Assembly: GCA_020634575.1 (NCBI GenBank)
Contig: JACKBM010000005.1
Coordinates: 62,001-126,000 of the forward strand
Direction: 5' to 3'
Origin: Ardenticatenales bacterium
Lineage (GTDB): Bacteria > Chloroflexota > Anaerolineae > Promineifilales > Promineifilaceae
DNA: 64,000 nt
The position numbers and the translations under genes are program-made. The notes beneath the pieces were generated by a model. That model did not search any database. It was given only the letters and a program-made list of their open reading frames with translations, and was not told where the DNA came from. Numbering within the stretch: position 1 is the first letter of the stretch; each line of letters opens with the position of its first letter. Positions 43,566 to 51,542 of the stretch are shown here, one piece after another.

Positions 43566-44401
43566 TCAATGATTCTCCAAAAAAATAAAATAACTCACAT
43601 TCTGGCCGCAATCGGCCGGGGTCTGGATCTGGTAGGGGGAGGAGATGATCGAGCCGTTGACCGACTCCAGCTGGATGTTAAACAGCCGCTGCTCCGGCGC
43701 GCTGGAGACGACCAGCTCCCAGCCGGATTGCCCATAGGCCGGGGCTGTACCAATGGCGACCCGTATATCAATGCCGTTGGGGCGGCCGTCGGCGTCCCAG
43801 ACGTGGACGCGCAGGCTGTCTGGCAGCGCCTGGTTGCCATCCAACAGGATCACCTCGCCGGCCAGGATGACGCAGTTGTTATTGGTGAAACTGCGCAGGG
43901 TGAATGGGCTGTCATCGCTGCGCGTGTAGGGGAACGCGGAGCGGGTGAACGTCGGGACCGGGCCGGGCGTCTCTGTGGGCGTGGCGGTATCGGTGGGAGT
44001 TGGCGTGGGCGTTTTGGTTGGCGTGCGCGATGGCAGGGTCGGGATGGTGGTGGGCGTGTCGACGGGCCGGCGCGTGTTGGTCGCTGTCACCGCGCCGGGC
44101 GTTGTGCCGGGGGCCACTGTCCAGGTTGCCGCAACCGTCACTGATGTGGGTGTGGCGGTTTGCAGCCGGGTGGCTGTAGGTACCTGGGCGGCGGCGACCT
44201 GGGTTGGTAGCTCACCAGCCAGGGTGGGCGCGGGGGGGACGGTGGGTAGGAGACCGGCCGGTAACAATTCGGATTCAGGTAGACGGCCACCATGCCGCCA
44301 ACGCCCAGCAGCCCCAGCACCACCATCATCGCCGTCAGAATATTGACAAGCCGCAGCCCGCGGCCCCTGCGCCGGCCCCGTCTGGACCGATATGAACTCA
44401 A
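43566..44401 (-). pseudogene. T/P-rich membrane-anchored protein, paralog of the next gene; apparent frameshift
   Basis: The N-terminal part starts at ATG 44401 (MSSYRSRRGRRRGRGLRLVN, one TM helix) and the C-terminal part continues in another frame from about 44275 (ESELLPAGLLPTVPPAPT...). The two need a one-base change near 44270-44285. The rest has a Thr/Pro linker (TPTKTPTPTPTDTATPTETPG) and an outer domain of about 100 residues ending in SYFIFLENH. It is a tandem paralog of the gene at 44412, whose frame is intact, so the shift is either recent decay or a sequencing error. Function unknown. Confidence 0.6.
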
Positions 44402-44411
44402 CGCTGCTTAC

Positions 44412-45248
44412 CTAGTTCGTGTGATTCTGCACAAAATCAAAATAAATGAGATTCTCGCGGCAGCTCGCCCGCGTTGTTACCTGATATACCTGCGATAGTG
44501 CATTGCCACTACCGTCTTCCAGCTGGACAAAATAGGTCCAGACCAGCGGCGCCTCCCGCACATATTGCTCCCAGGCCGCGGCCCCATAAATCGGCGCGTC
44601 GCCCACAACCGCCCGCGCATCAATACCACCGCTGCGATCTTCCCAGACATGGACCCGGAAGCTGCGGTTGGTCAGCGGATTCCCATTGATGTCCAGCACC
44701 TGGCCGGCAAACCCCATCCAGTTGCAGTTCACATCGTAAAAACGCTGCTCGTCAAAGCGCGGGCTGTTAAGCGTCTTGGTAAACTCTTGCGGCGACCGGG
44801 TGTTGGTCGGGTTCGGCGGTGGTGTGGGCGTAAAAGTTGGCGTGTTGGTTGGTGTGGGCGTATCAGTCGGCGTGGCTGTGCGTGAGGGCAGAATGGGGGT
44901 GGCCGATGGCTCACTGGTCGGCCGGCGGGTGTTTGTGGGCGCGGCGGTGGCACCCTGGGCCGTGTCTGGTGTCCAGGTCGGCTCCAGGTTCACGGCGATA
45001 GTTGCCGTGGCGGTTGCTGTCGGCGTTGTTGTGGGTACGGCCGCCTGAGAGATCAGCGTCGGCACGTCCATGGCGTCCGAGTCCGTTCCGTCACCACTGT
45101 CACCCAACGGCAACAGATTGGTCAGCCCTTCGGGCAATATTTCCGGCGCCGTCGCCGCGAGGGCGATAACGGCGGCGCTGGCGCAGGCGACGACCAGCAG
45201 GAGCACCGCCAGGATATTGAACAAGCTAAGGCCACGTCTTCTTCTCAT
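44412..45248 (-). CDS. T/P-rich membrane-anchored protein (intact paralog)
   Basis: A 278-residue protein. One TM helix (about 9-33) follows a basic MRRRRG start. A long Thr/Pro/Ala linker (TATATATIAVNLEPTWTPD, TPTDTPTPTNTPTFTPTPP) leads to a globular domain from about 165 to 278, with SFRVHVWEDRSGGIDARAVVG and a C-terminal YFDFVQNHTN. The globular domain matches that of the frameshifted neighbour (RVHVWDADGRPNGIDIRVAIG). The linker type is typical of Chloroflexota surface proteins. The family and role are not recognised. Array D lies upstream of its promoter. Confidence 0.75.
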   Translation of the reverse strand: MRRRRGLSLFNILAVLLLVVACASAAVIALAATAPEILPEGLTNLLPLGDSGDGTDSDAMDVPTLISQAAVPTTTPTATATATIAVNLEPTWTPDTAQGATAAPTNTRRPTSEPSATPILPSRTATPTDTPTPTNTPTFTPTPPPNPTNTRSPQEFTKTLNSPRFDEQRFYDVNCNWMGFAGQVLDINGNPLTNRSFRVHVWEDRSGGIDARAVVGDAPIYGAAAWEQYVREAPLVWTYFVQLEDGSGNALSQVYQVTTRASCRENLIYFDFVQNHTN

Positions 45249-45362
45249 AGGTCTAACCTTGCTGATACTTCCGCATTATGTCACGTAGTATAACATAGGT
45301 GACGGCGAATGTGGTTAGCCCGTTCGGTTTATTTACGCCTCCTTGATTTTGGTACACCGCCG

Positions 45363-45650
45363 GCGAGGGGTTGGCGACCCGTCGGGTCTGGGTACCCGTC
45401 GGGTCAGGCACCCGTCGGGTTAGGCACCCGTCGGGTCAGGTACCCGTCGGGTTGGGCACCCGTCGGGTCGGGCACCCGTCGGGTCAGGCACCTGTTTGGC
45501 ACCCGTCGGGTCAGGGTACCGTCAGGTACCCGTCGGGTTAGGTACCCGTCGGGTCAGGCACCCGTCGGGTTGGGTACCTGTCGGGTTGGGTACCTGTCGG
45601 GTTGGGCACCCGTCGGGTCAGGCACCCGTCGGGTCGGGTACCCGTCGGGT
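45363..45650. repeat. ACCCGTCGGGT array, 18 units (array D)
   Basis: Eighteen cores in the ACCCGTCGGGT orientation start at 45377 and end at 45640, mostly on a 16-bp period; two units (45490 and 45517) are degenerate. Linkers are variable (CAGGC, TAGGC, TGGGC, TGGGT). GCGAGGGGT stands at the left edge (45364-45372). It lies between the 3' end of the PepSY gene and the promoter of the 44412 gene. Confidence 0.9.
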
Positions 45651-45661
45651 CGGGGGAGCGA

Positions 45662-45695
45662 GGGTGAAGGGGAACCGGCCGGTCCCCCTTCACCC
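45662..45695 (-). terminator. Palindromic hairpin after the PepSY gene
   Basis: GGGTGAAGGGGAACCGG and CCGGTCCCCCTTCACCC form a 17-bp hairpin with one mismatch and no loop spacer, centred on ACCGGCCGGT. It lies 7 nt after the stop codon at 45702. No clear U-tract follows, so termination is possible but not certain. Confidence 0.45.
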
Positions 45696-45701
45696 ACCAC
45701 A

Positions 45702-46051
45702 CTAATCGTCCAGATGGCCCAGGACGTTGAACTCCTCGTCCAGATGGACATCCACCTGGCTGCCGTTGTCCCGGGTGATCTCGACCTCGTAATACCCTTC
45801 CTCGTCGCCAACTTCCGTGGCGGTCACCCGGCCTTCGCCGATGTAATCGAGGGCGGCGGCGCTGGCCTGCTGCAGGGCGTCGCCGGTGATGGGCACATCT
45901 GGCCCCTCGCCGGCGTCGTCGGCATCTTCGGCCTCGTTCTCACCGGCCGGTCCCTGCGCCGCCAGGAGCCGCCCCAGAATAGCGCGCCGGTCAATAACCC
46001 CGCCAGCAGCAGCAGGGCGCCCAGCAATAGTGGAATCTGTCGTTTACGCAT
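45702..46051 (-). pseudogene. PepSY-like exported protein, apparent frameshift
   Basis: The start at ATG 46051 gives MRKRQIPLLLGALLLLAG with a TM/signal segment; the C-terminal part (DAGEGPDVPITGDALQQ...NVLGHLDD) is in another frame. Adding one G in the run GGGG (plus strand CCCC, 45972-45975) joins them as FWGRLLAAQGPAGENEAED. The C-terminal domain has the PepSY pattern (ALDYIGEGRVTATEV...YYEVEI...VDVHLD). It follows the kinase gene on the same strand with AAGGAAGG upstream. PepSY proteins often accompany two-component systems. The homopolymer suggests a sequencing error rather than decay. Confidence 0.6.
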
Positions 46052-46116
46052 GTCTACCTTCCTTGAACAGATGGGGCTTAGCCCCGGTTTTTACTACTGA
46101 AAGCGTAAACGGCGCC

Positions 46117-46133
46117 ATTAAGAAAACGATGAA
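46117..46133 (-). promoter_or_regulatory. Candidate response-regulator site, copy 1 (PepSY promoter)
   Basis: TTCATCGTTTTCTTAAT on the minus strand, 66-82 nt upstream of the PepSY start. Exactly the same 17-mer lies upstream of the response regulator gene at 48246-48262. Confidence 0.55.
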
Positions 46134-46156
46134 ACGGGATTAATAGCCAGGGCAGC

Positions 46157-47533
46157 TCAGGCTTCGCTGGCTGGCAAGCTGACCGTAAACAGTGTGCCGC
46201 GCCCAACTTCACTGGACACCGTGATACTGCCGCCGTGCGCTGCCACGATCTCCTGGGCGATCGCCAATCCCAGACCACTGCCACCCCCATCCTGGCGGCT
46301 CCGGGCGCTGTCCACCCGGTAGAAACGCTCAAAAAGGTGCGGCAGATGCTCAGCGGCGATGCCGGGGCCATCGTCAGCTACAGTCAGGTGAATCTGGCTG
46401 CCCTGGCGGCGAGCGCTGACCGTGATGGTGCCACCGGCCGGTGTGTATTTGATGGCGTTATCCAGCAGAATCAAGAAAAGGCGAATGAGCTGGTCCAGGC
46501 TGCCTTGAATATGTAGATCAGCGGGAACCTTATCCACCAGTCGTTGGCCCTTTTGCTGTGCCAGCGGCTCCACCTGTTCCAGGATGGCCCCAATGAACTC
46601 CGGGGCGGCAATTCTTTCACCATCAAGGACGACAGGTCGTTCAGGATCGAAGCGTCGCAGATACATGAGCTGATTTGACAAATCCATCAGTTGGTTGGCG
46701 GTTCTGAGTAATAACGACATCGTCGTGACATATTCCTCAGAAGTCCGTGGCTTCTCCAGGGCGATCTCCAGATGACCCTTGATGACTGCGATTGGTGTGC
46801 GCAATTCATGGGCCGCATCGTCAATAAACCGATTCTCCCGGACAAAGGCAGCCTGTAACCGGTCCAGCATCCGATCAAAAGTCTGGGCCAGCCGGCCGAC
46901 TTCGTCCATGCTGCCGGTCGAGCCAATGCGCCGGGTCAGGTCCGTGCCGCTGATGGTGGCTGCGGTCGCCGTGATCCGGTCGATGGGCGCCAGGGCCCGG
47001 GCCGCCAAAAAATAACCGCCGCCGCCGGCCAGCAATAGCAATGGCGGCAGGGCCAGCAGCATTAACGTCAGCAGCCGGTCCAGGGTGTCATTGATCTGGT
47101 CGAGGTCGGCAGCCACTAACAGCCAGCCATCGGCCAGCGGTTGGGCCAGGACGCGCCATTCATCGTCGCCGGCCAGCTGGGTGGTGAAGCCGGTTACGAG
47201 GGCACTGGGGGAGAGCGGGAGCGTGGCGGATGTGGGGAAGGGGCTGATCCGGCCGGTCGCGTCGGCCAGCATAAAGCGATAGCCGGCGAACTGCTCGTTG
47301 GCCAGCAACTGGGCTGTCATCTCCGGGGTGGGTTCGTTACCGGCCGGTCCCAGCAGCGCGGCTGCCTCCGTCGCTGCCAGTTGGATGGCGATATCCTGCT
47401 GCTGGCGCAAGCTGATTTGCAGGCGCCAGAAAAGGAAGCCGGCAAACAGCAGCAGGATGAGGCTGAGCGTCAGCAGATACCAGCCGGTCAGCCGCCAGCG
47501 CAAGGGCCAACCGCTGAGCCCGCGCACCCCCAT
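46157..47533 (-). CDS. HAMP-containing sensor histidine kinase
   Basis: A 458-residue kinase of the classic type. Two TM helices (about 15-35 and 155-178) enclose an outer sensor of about 115 residues. A HAMP domain (ALAPIDRITATAATISGTDLTRRI) leads to HisKA with DDAAHELRTPIAVIKGHLEIAL and to HATPase_c (NAIKYTPAGG, DDGPGIAAEHLPHLFERFYRVD, GSGLGLAIAQEIVAAHGG). The start ATG at 47533 overlaps the stop of the response regulator (TGATG), so they are coupled; a TTG at 47536 is the alternative. The signal is unknown. The kinase, the regulator and the PepSY gene form one system. Confidence 0.92.
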   Translation of the reverse strand: MGVRGLSGWPLRWRLTGWYLLTLSLILLLFAGFLFWRLQISLRQQQDIAIQLAATEAAALLGPAGNEPTPEMTAQLLANEQFAGYRFMLADATGRISPFPTSATLPLSPSALVTGFTTQLAGDDEWRVLAQPLADGWLLVAADLDQINDTLDRLLTLMLLALPPLLLLAGGGGYFLAARALAPIDRITATAATISGTDLTRRIGSTGSMDEVGRLAQTFDRMLDRLQAAFVRENRFIDDAAHELRTPIAVIKGHLEIALEKPRTSEEYVTTMSLLLRTANQLMDLSNQLMYLRRFDPERPVVLDGERIAAPEFIGAILEQVEPLAQQKGQRLVDKVPADLHIQGSLDQLIRLFLILLDNAIKYTPAGGTITVSARRQGSQIHLTVADDGPGIAAEHLPHLFERFYRVDSARSRQDGGGSGLGLAIAQEIVAAHGGSITVSSEVGRGTLFTVSLPASEA

Positions 47534-48210
47534 CAACCCCCCTCCGCCAGCAGCCGGTAACCTACGCCACGAATTGTCTCGATCAACGGCAGCTCATCAC
47601 CCTGGCTCAGCTTGCGGCGCAGATAGCCGATGTAGACATCGACCACATTGGATTCGTTGTAAAAATCGAAATTCCAGACATGCTCGCCAATCTGGGTGCG
47701 GGAGAGGACCTGGTTGGGGTGGCGCAGCATGAACTCAAGCAAGGCATACTCGCGCAGGCTCAGTTCGATCGGCCGGCCGGCCCGGCTGACCTCGCGCGTG
47801 GCCAGGTTCATTTGCAAGTTGGCTGCCTGCAGGATGGTGCCGCTTTGTAGTGGGGGCCGGCGCAGCAAGGCGCGTAGCCGGGCCTGCAATTCGGCAAAGG
47901 CGAAGGGTTTGACCAGGTAATCATCCGCGCCCGCATCCAGGCCGGTGACCCGGTCTTCGACTGAATCCCGCGCTGTCAGGAGCAAGGCCGGCGTCTTGTA
48001 GCCCCGCCGGCGCAACTCGCGCAATAACACCAGCCCGCTCTGGCCGGGCAGCATGATGTCCAGGATCCAGGCATCGTAATCCGCAGCCAGGGCATAGGCC
48101 AGCCCCTCGTGCCCGTCGTCGGCCACGTCTACCGCGTGGCCCGCCTCACGTAGCCCCTGCTCGACAAACTGGGCGATGGCCGGTTCATCTTCAACAACCA
48201 ATAAGCGCAT
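47533..48210 (-). CDS. OmpR-family response regulator
   Basis: A 225-residue regulator. Receiver residues are Glu7-Asp8 (VEDE), phospho-acceptor Asp51 in WILDIMLPG and Lys of LVKPFAF. The DNA-binding winged helix ends in VDVYIGYLRRKL and ETIRGVGYRL. TAGGAGAG lies upstream of the ATG at 48210. A 17-bp site found also at the PepSY promoter lies 36-52 nt upstream of this start, suggesting autoregulation. The kinase gene overlaps at the 3' end. Array E lies immediately upstream of that site. Confidence 0.92.
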   Translation of the reverse strand: MRLLVVEDEPAIAQFVEQGLREAGHAVDVADDGHEGLAYALAADYDAWILDIMLPGQSGLVLLRELRRRGYKTPALLLTARDSVEDRVTGLDAGADDYLVKPFAFAELQARLRALLRRPPLQSGTILQAANLQMNLATREVSRAGRPIELSLREYALLEFMLRHPNQVLSRTQIGEHVWNFDFYNESNVVDVYIGYLRRKLSQGDELPLIETIRGVGYRLLAEGG

Positions 48211-48245
48211 CTGTTCTCTCCTACAGGCAGAGAGTAACTGGCAAG

Positions 48246-48262
48246 ATTAAGAAAACGATGAA
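48246..48262 (-). promoter_or_regulatory. Candidate response-regulator site, copy 2 (regulator promoter)
   Basis: TTCATCGTTTTCTTAAT on the minus strand, 36-52 nt upstream of the regulator start codon; an identical 17-mer lies at 46117-46133. Confidence 0.55.
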
Positions 48263-48271
48263 GTGCGAGAG

Positions 48272-48529
48272 ACCCCTCACCCGACGGGTCCACTACCCGA
48301 CGGGTCCACTACCCGACGGGTCCGCCACCCGACGGGTCCGCCACCCGACGGGTCCGCCACCCGACGGGTCCACCACCCGACGGGTCCACCACCCGACGGG
48401 TCCACCACCCGACGGGTCCACCACCCGACGGGTCCACCACCCGACGGGTCCACCACCCGACGGGTCCACCACCCGACGGGTCCACCACCCGACGGGTCCA
48501 CCACCCGACGGGTCCACTACCCGACGGGT
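48272..48529. repeat. ACCCGACGGGT array, 16 units on exact 16-bp period (array E)
   Basis: Sixteen ACCCGACGGGT cores start at 48279 and repeat every 16 bp to 48519 without a break. Linkers are TCCACT, TCCGCC and TCCACC. The left edge is ACCCCTCAC (48272-48280), the reverse of the edge motif seen in arrays B, F and G. It fills the gap between the foldase stop codon and the response regulator promoter. Confidence 0.92.
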
Positions 48530-48537
48530 CGGTGGCG

Positions 48538-49536
48538 TCAATTCAGGGGTACGTAAATCTCGATGGCCGCATTGGCCCGCTGATCCGCCAGCCAGCTGCT
48601 CCAGCGCGCCTGCTGCCGGGTGTAGTAGGTGTCAGTATGTAGATCGCGCACGGCGCGGTCCAGAACCTCGATCAGGTAGAAGGTTGTGGTGCCATTCTCC
48701 GGGTTTGTCACCCGAATAATCTCGCTGTGCTCACCCACGCCCAGGGCGAAGGCGGCCGTTTCTAACTCCGGCACCAGCAGCTCGCCATGGGTGAAATAAT
48801 CCAGCTCGCCGCCAAATTCGCCAGTCGTCTCGTCCAGTGAATATTGCCGGGCCAGATCGCCAAAATCATTCCCTTCATTCAAAAGTACAAGGATATCGAG
48901 CGCCAGCGCTTCATCATTGACCTGCAGGTAGCGCGCCCGCACATGCTCATCCGTCAGCCCCACATCGGCCACGACTTCGGCCAGGACCAGGCGCTGCAAC
49001 ATATCAAAACGCCAGAATTGGGCAAACTCCTCTTCGCTGTACAGGTTGGCGGCCAGCCAGTCGGTGTAGGCGCTGGGGCCGTTGGTTTCTTCCAGCTGGC
49101 TCCGCACTTCGGCCAGGTTGGCGGCGACCATCTCGTCGGTCAGCTCGATGCCGAAGCCTGTGGCGGCCTGGGCAATGAGTTGCTGGTCGATGAGCCGGTT
49201 CAGGACCGCGCTTTGATACCCTTCATAGCTGCCGCGTAGCAGCTCTTCACGGACCAGCTCGGCCTGGTAAGCGGCCAGGGGGACGGGTGTCCCGTTGACC
49301 AGAGCGGCCAGCGGCTCCGGGGTGGCGGTGGGCGGGGCGGGGGTATTGGTCGCGGTCGGTGCGGCCGCTTCCGGCTGGGCGCCGCCATTCTCCGCCTGGG
49401 CACTGTTGGCGGTGGCGGCCAGCGTGGGCACCGTGCCCGCCGTCGTTGGCACGGCCTCGCCATCACCGTCCTGTTCCCCACAAGCAGCCAGAATCAATAC
49501 CAAACAAAGCAATAGAAGCGAAGTAGTTCTAGACAA
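48538..49536 (-). CDS. SurA/PpiC-type peptidyl-prolyl isomerase lipoprotein (foldase)
   Basis: A 332-residue protein with signal peptide ending in LILAAC (Cys19). A Thr/Pro-rich linker (about 25-80) precedes a SurA_N-type helical domain (VLNRLIDQQLIAQAATGFGIELTDEMV) and a parvulin-type part (LNEGNDFGDLARQYSLDETTGEFGGELDYFTHGELLVPEL). It should help fold exported proteins at the outer membrane face. The start is TTG with GAGGG about 6 nt upstream; no better ATG exists before the signal peptide. The 3' end abuts array E. Confidence 0.8.
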   Translation of the reverse strand: MSRTTSLLLLCLVLILAACGEQDGDGEAVPTTAGTVPTLAATANSAQAENGGAQPEAAAPTATNTPAPPTATPEPLAALVNGTPVPLAAYQAELVREELLRGSYEGYQSAVLNRLIDQQLIAQAATGFGIELTDEMVAANLAEVRSQLEETNGPSAYTDWLAANLYSEEEFAQFWRFDMLQRLVLAEVVADVGLTDEHVRARYLQVNDEALALDILVLLNEGNDFGDLARQYSLDETTGEFGGELDYFTHGELLVPELETAAFALGVGEHSEIIRVTNPENGTTTFYLIEVLDRAVRDLHTDTYYTRQQARWSSWLADQRANAAIEIYVPLN

Positions 49537-49565
49537 AATAAAGCCCTCAGATGGCTCTTAGGTGC

Positions 49566-49629
49566 GTGAGGGGTTGGCGGGAACCCGTCGGGTTCACCCC
49601 AACCCGTCGGGTTGGCAGCGACCCCTCAC
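49566..49629. repeat. Two ACCCGTCGGGT units bounded by inverted GTGAGGGGT ends (element F)
   Basis: Two cores (49583-49593 and 49602-49612) lie between GTGAGGGGT (49566-49574) and its exact reverse complement ACCCCTCAC (49621-49629). This compact form shows both edges and so may represent the basic unit of the array family. Confidence 0.8.
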
Positions 49630-49638
49630 CCGCACCAA

Positions 49639-49845
49639 TCAATTAAACAGGACATAGAGAAAGCCGGCGCCCATGACCAGGGCGACCAGCAGGCAGCCGC
49701 CCTGCACAATCTTAGCTGTCAGCTTCAGGACGCCGCGCAGGACCGCCAGAAAAAGAAACAGGACGACGGCCAAAGCGACCAGGCCGCCCATTTCGCCGGG
49801 TGTGATTGGGAAGTTAGTCAGGAAGGTTTCCATAAGCTTTTCCAC
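49639..49845 (-). CDS. Small membrane protein, 68 residues
   Basis: A 68-residue frame with two hydrophobic segments (about 20-40 and 45-67) and a single Cys. The start ATG at 49845 or the second ATG four codons later could be used. It is hydrophobic throughout and has the shape of a genuine small two-helix membrane protein, but no family is recognised. It is separated from the foldase gene by element F. AAGC-rich sequence upstream offers only a weak ribosome site (GGAAA). Confidence 0.5.
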   Translation of the reverse strand: MEKLMETFLTNFPITPGEMGGLVALAVVLFLFLAVLRGVLKLTAKIVQGGCLLVALVMGAGFLYVLFN

Positions 49846-49950
49846 CGTGATAATGCGGCTGTCTGGCTACCATTTTAGAAAGGAAGCGCTTTTTTATCTA
49901 ACGATGGCGCTGCCCGGCCGCAACCGGCCGGTCCGTTTCATCATTTTTCG

Positions 49951-51135
49951 TTAATGCGCGGCCGCATCCCCCGGGTCGGTCACAAAACGCCACAGTATCA
50001 GCAGGGCCACGATCATCAGGGCCGCCGCCACATAGCTGTTGGCCTCGATACCGGCCGGTAAACGCGGCCCAATAAACGATCCAAGGCCGCGCCCCAGACT
50101 CATCGCGCCGGTCATCACCGAAATAAACACCGCCCGCGCCTCCGGCACCAGCTCCGTCAGCAACGGCAGCGAGCCTACGATGGTCGCCTCAAAGGAGAAG
50201 AAAAGCAAAAAGAGGGCCAACAAGGCCGGCACTAACCCAAAATCGATGGCCGGAATCAGGGCATAGGCCACACTGTTAACCAACCCCATGATCAGAATGA
50301 GCCGTCGCTTGCCGAGCCGGTCGGACAGGAAACCAACCAGGGTAATACCGACCAGTTCAGCGGCTCCGATTACACTTGAGGATAAGCCAACCTGGGTCAA
50401 TTCCAGATTAAAACGGGTCTCCAGCCAATCGCCGTAAACGATAAAGAATATGTCGTTGGCGAGCACCAGCAGGATGAGGAAGCTGGCGGTGGCCCAGACA
50501 ACCGGCCGGTTCAGCAACCGCGCCCAATCCCCCCGCTTGGCGACCAACCGGCCGGCCACCGGCAACGCCCGCGGCATCAGCCGGTACAGCAACAGCCCGA
50601 CTAGCATGCCCAGCAAGCTGAATAAAATGTAGGGCGCCGCCCAGTTCTGCCACTGAATCAGCCAGCCGACCAGCGGCGCTCCAAACAGCAGCGCCCCGCC
50701 CCAGGCGATCTCGATGACGGCGATGGCCCGGCCCCGCCTGTTGTACGGCACCCGCTCACCCACATACGCCTGAAGGGCCGGATCATGAATGACCTTCATC
50801 AAGGCCAGGAGGATCAGGAAAACGCTCAAGGCCCAGAAACGGGGCCAGATCAGCAGCAGCAACGCGCCCAGCCCCAGGATAAGGTAGCTGATGACGATCA
50901 TCAGCCGCCGGCCAAATCGTTCTGACAGCGGCCCGAACAGCGGGCTGGCCAGCCCGGACAGGTTGCCAAGGGCAATGACGCTGGCAATATCCGCCTGCGA
51001 CACCGCCAGCCCCCGGGCCAGCTCCGGCAAAAACGGGTAGCCGAGCCGCAGCATGGTGTTCAGGAGCAGCCGGCCAAAGGTCAGGAAACCAAGCTGAACT
51101 TCCCAGCGCGCCTGTCGCTCTTCGGTTGCCATCAA
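49951..51135 (-). CDS. MFS transporter
   Basis: A 394-residue protein with 12 predicted membrane helices. GPLSERFGRRLMIVISY is motif A between helices 2 and 3, and a second, GFLSDRLGKRRLI, occurs in the C-terminal half. It is distinct from the MFS protein at 14406. The start ATG at 51135 overlaps the stop of the CoA-binding gene by 4 nt (51132), so they are co-translated. The substrate is unknown. No regulator lies next to it. Confidence 0.88.
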   Translation of the reverse strand: MMATEERQARWEVQLGFLTFGRLLLNTMLRLGYPFLPELARGLAVSQADIASVIALGNLSGLASPLFGPLSERFGRRLMIVISYLILGLGALLLLIWPRFWALSVFLILLALMKVIHDPALQAYVGERVPYNRRGRAIAVIEIAWGGALLFGAPLVGWLIQWQNWAAPYILFSLLGMLVGLLLYRLMPRALPVAGRLVAKRGDWARLLNRPVVWATASFLILLVLANDIFFIVYGDWLETRFNLELTQVGLSSSVIGAAELVGITLVGFLSDRLGKRRLILIMGLVNSVAYALIPAIDFGLVPALLALFLLFFSFEATIVGSLPLLTELVPEARAVFISVMTGAMSLGRGLGSFIGPRLPAGIEANSYVAAALMIVALLILWRFVTDPGDAAAH

Positions 51136-51539
51136 GCTGCCCGCCAGCGCCGGTGCTCGACCAACATGCAGGCGTCCTGCACCACGTCCAGCCCGGCCGC
51201 TTCTGCCTGTGCCGCCGCCCCGGCATGGGCAATGCCCAACTGTAGCCAGACCGCCTTAGCCCCAACCGCAATCGCCTGTTCCACAAAAGGCGGCACCTTC
51301 TCGCTGCGTTGAAAAATCAGCACCAGGTCGATCGGCTCCGGAACGGAAGCAAGGTCTGGATATGCTTTTTCGCCCAGGCTTTCCCGCAGATGCGGGTTGA
51401 CCGGGATGATGCGGTAGCCCTGCTCCTGAAGATAGGCCGGCACGTAGTAGCCGGCCCGGCTCCGCTGTGACGACAGGCCGACGACCGCGATTGTCTGCGC
51501 CTCGCGCATGATTTTTTGCATGGTTTGGGATTGTTTCAT
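51132..51539 (-). CDS. CoA-binding domain protein
   Basis: A 135-residue Rossmann-fold protein of the CoA_binding_2 family. TIAVVGLSSQRSRAGYYVP is the nucleotide-binding first strand-loop, followed by GYRIIPVNP and AVWLQLG. The size is normal for the stand-alone family, whose function is not settled. The Sat-CysC gene lies just upstream on the same strand (3 nt), and the MFS gene overlaps at the 3' end. These three genes thus form a compact minus-strand operon. Confidence 0.9.
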   Translation of the reverse strand: MKQSQTMQKIMREAQTIAVVGLSSQRSRAGYYVPAYLQEQGYRIIPVNPHLRESLGEKAYPDLASVPEPIDLVLIFQRSEKVPPFVEQAIAVGAKAVWLQLGIAHAGAAAQAEAAGLDVVQDACMLVEHRRWRAA

Positions 51540-51542
51540 GGG

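Noticed and set aside
48258..48719. Long reading frames through the arrays (Arg/Val/Pro/Gly-rich peptides such as GGGPVGWWTRRV)
   Set aside because: The 16-bp period forces a 16-residue periodic peptide in every frame on both strands; there is no conserved domain or ribosome site, so these are artefacts of the repeat.
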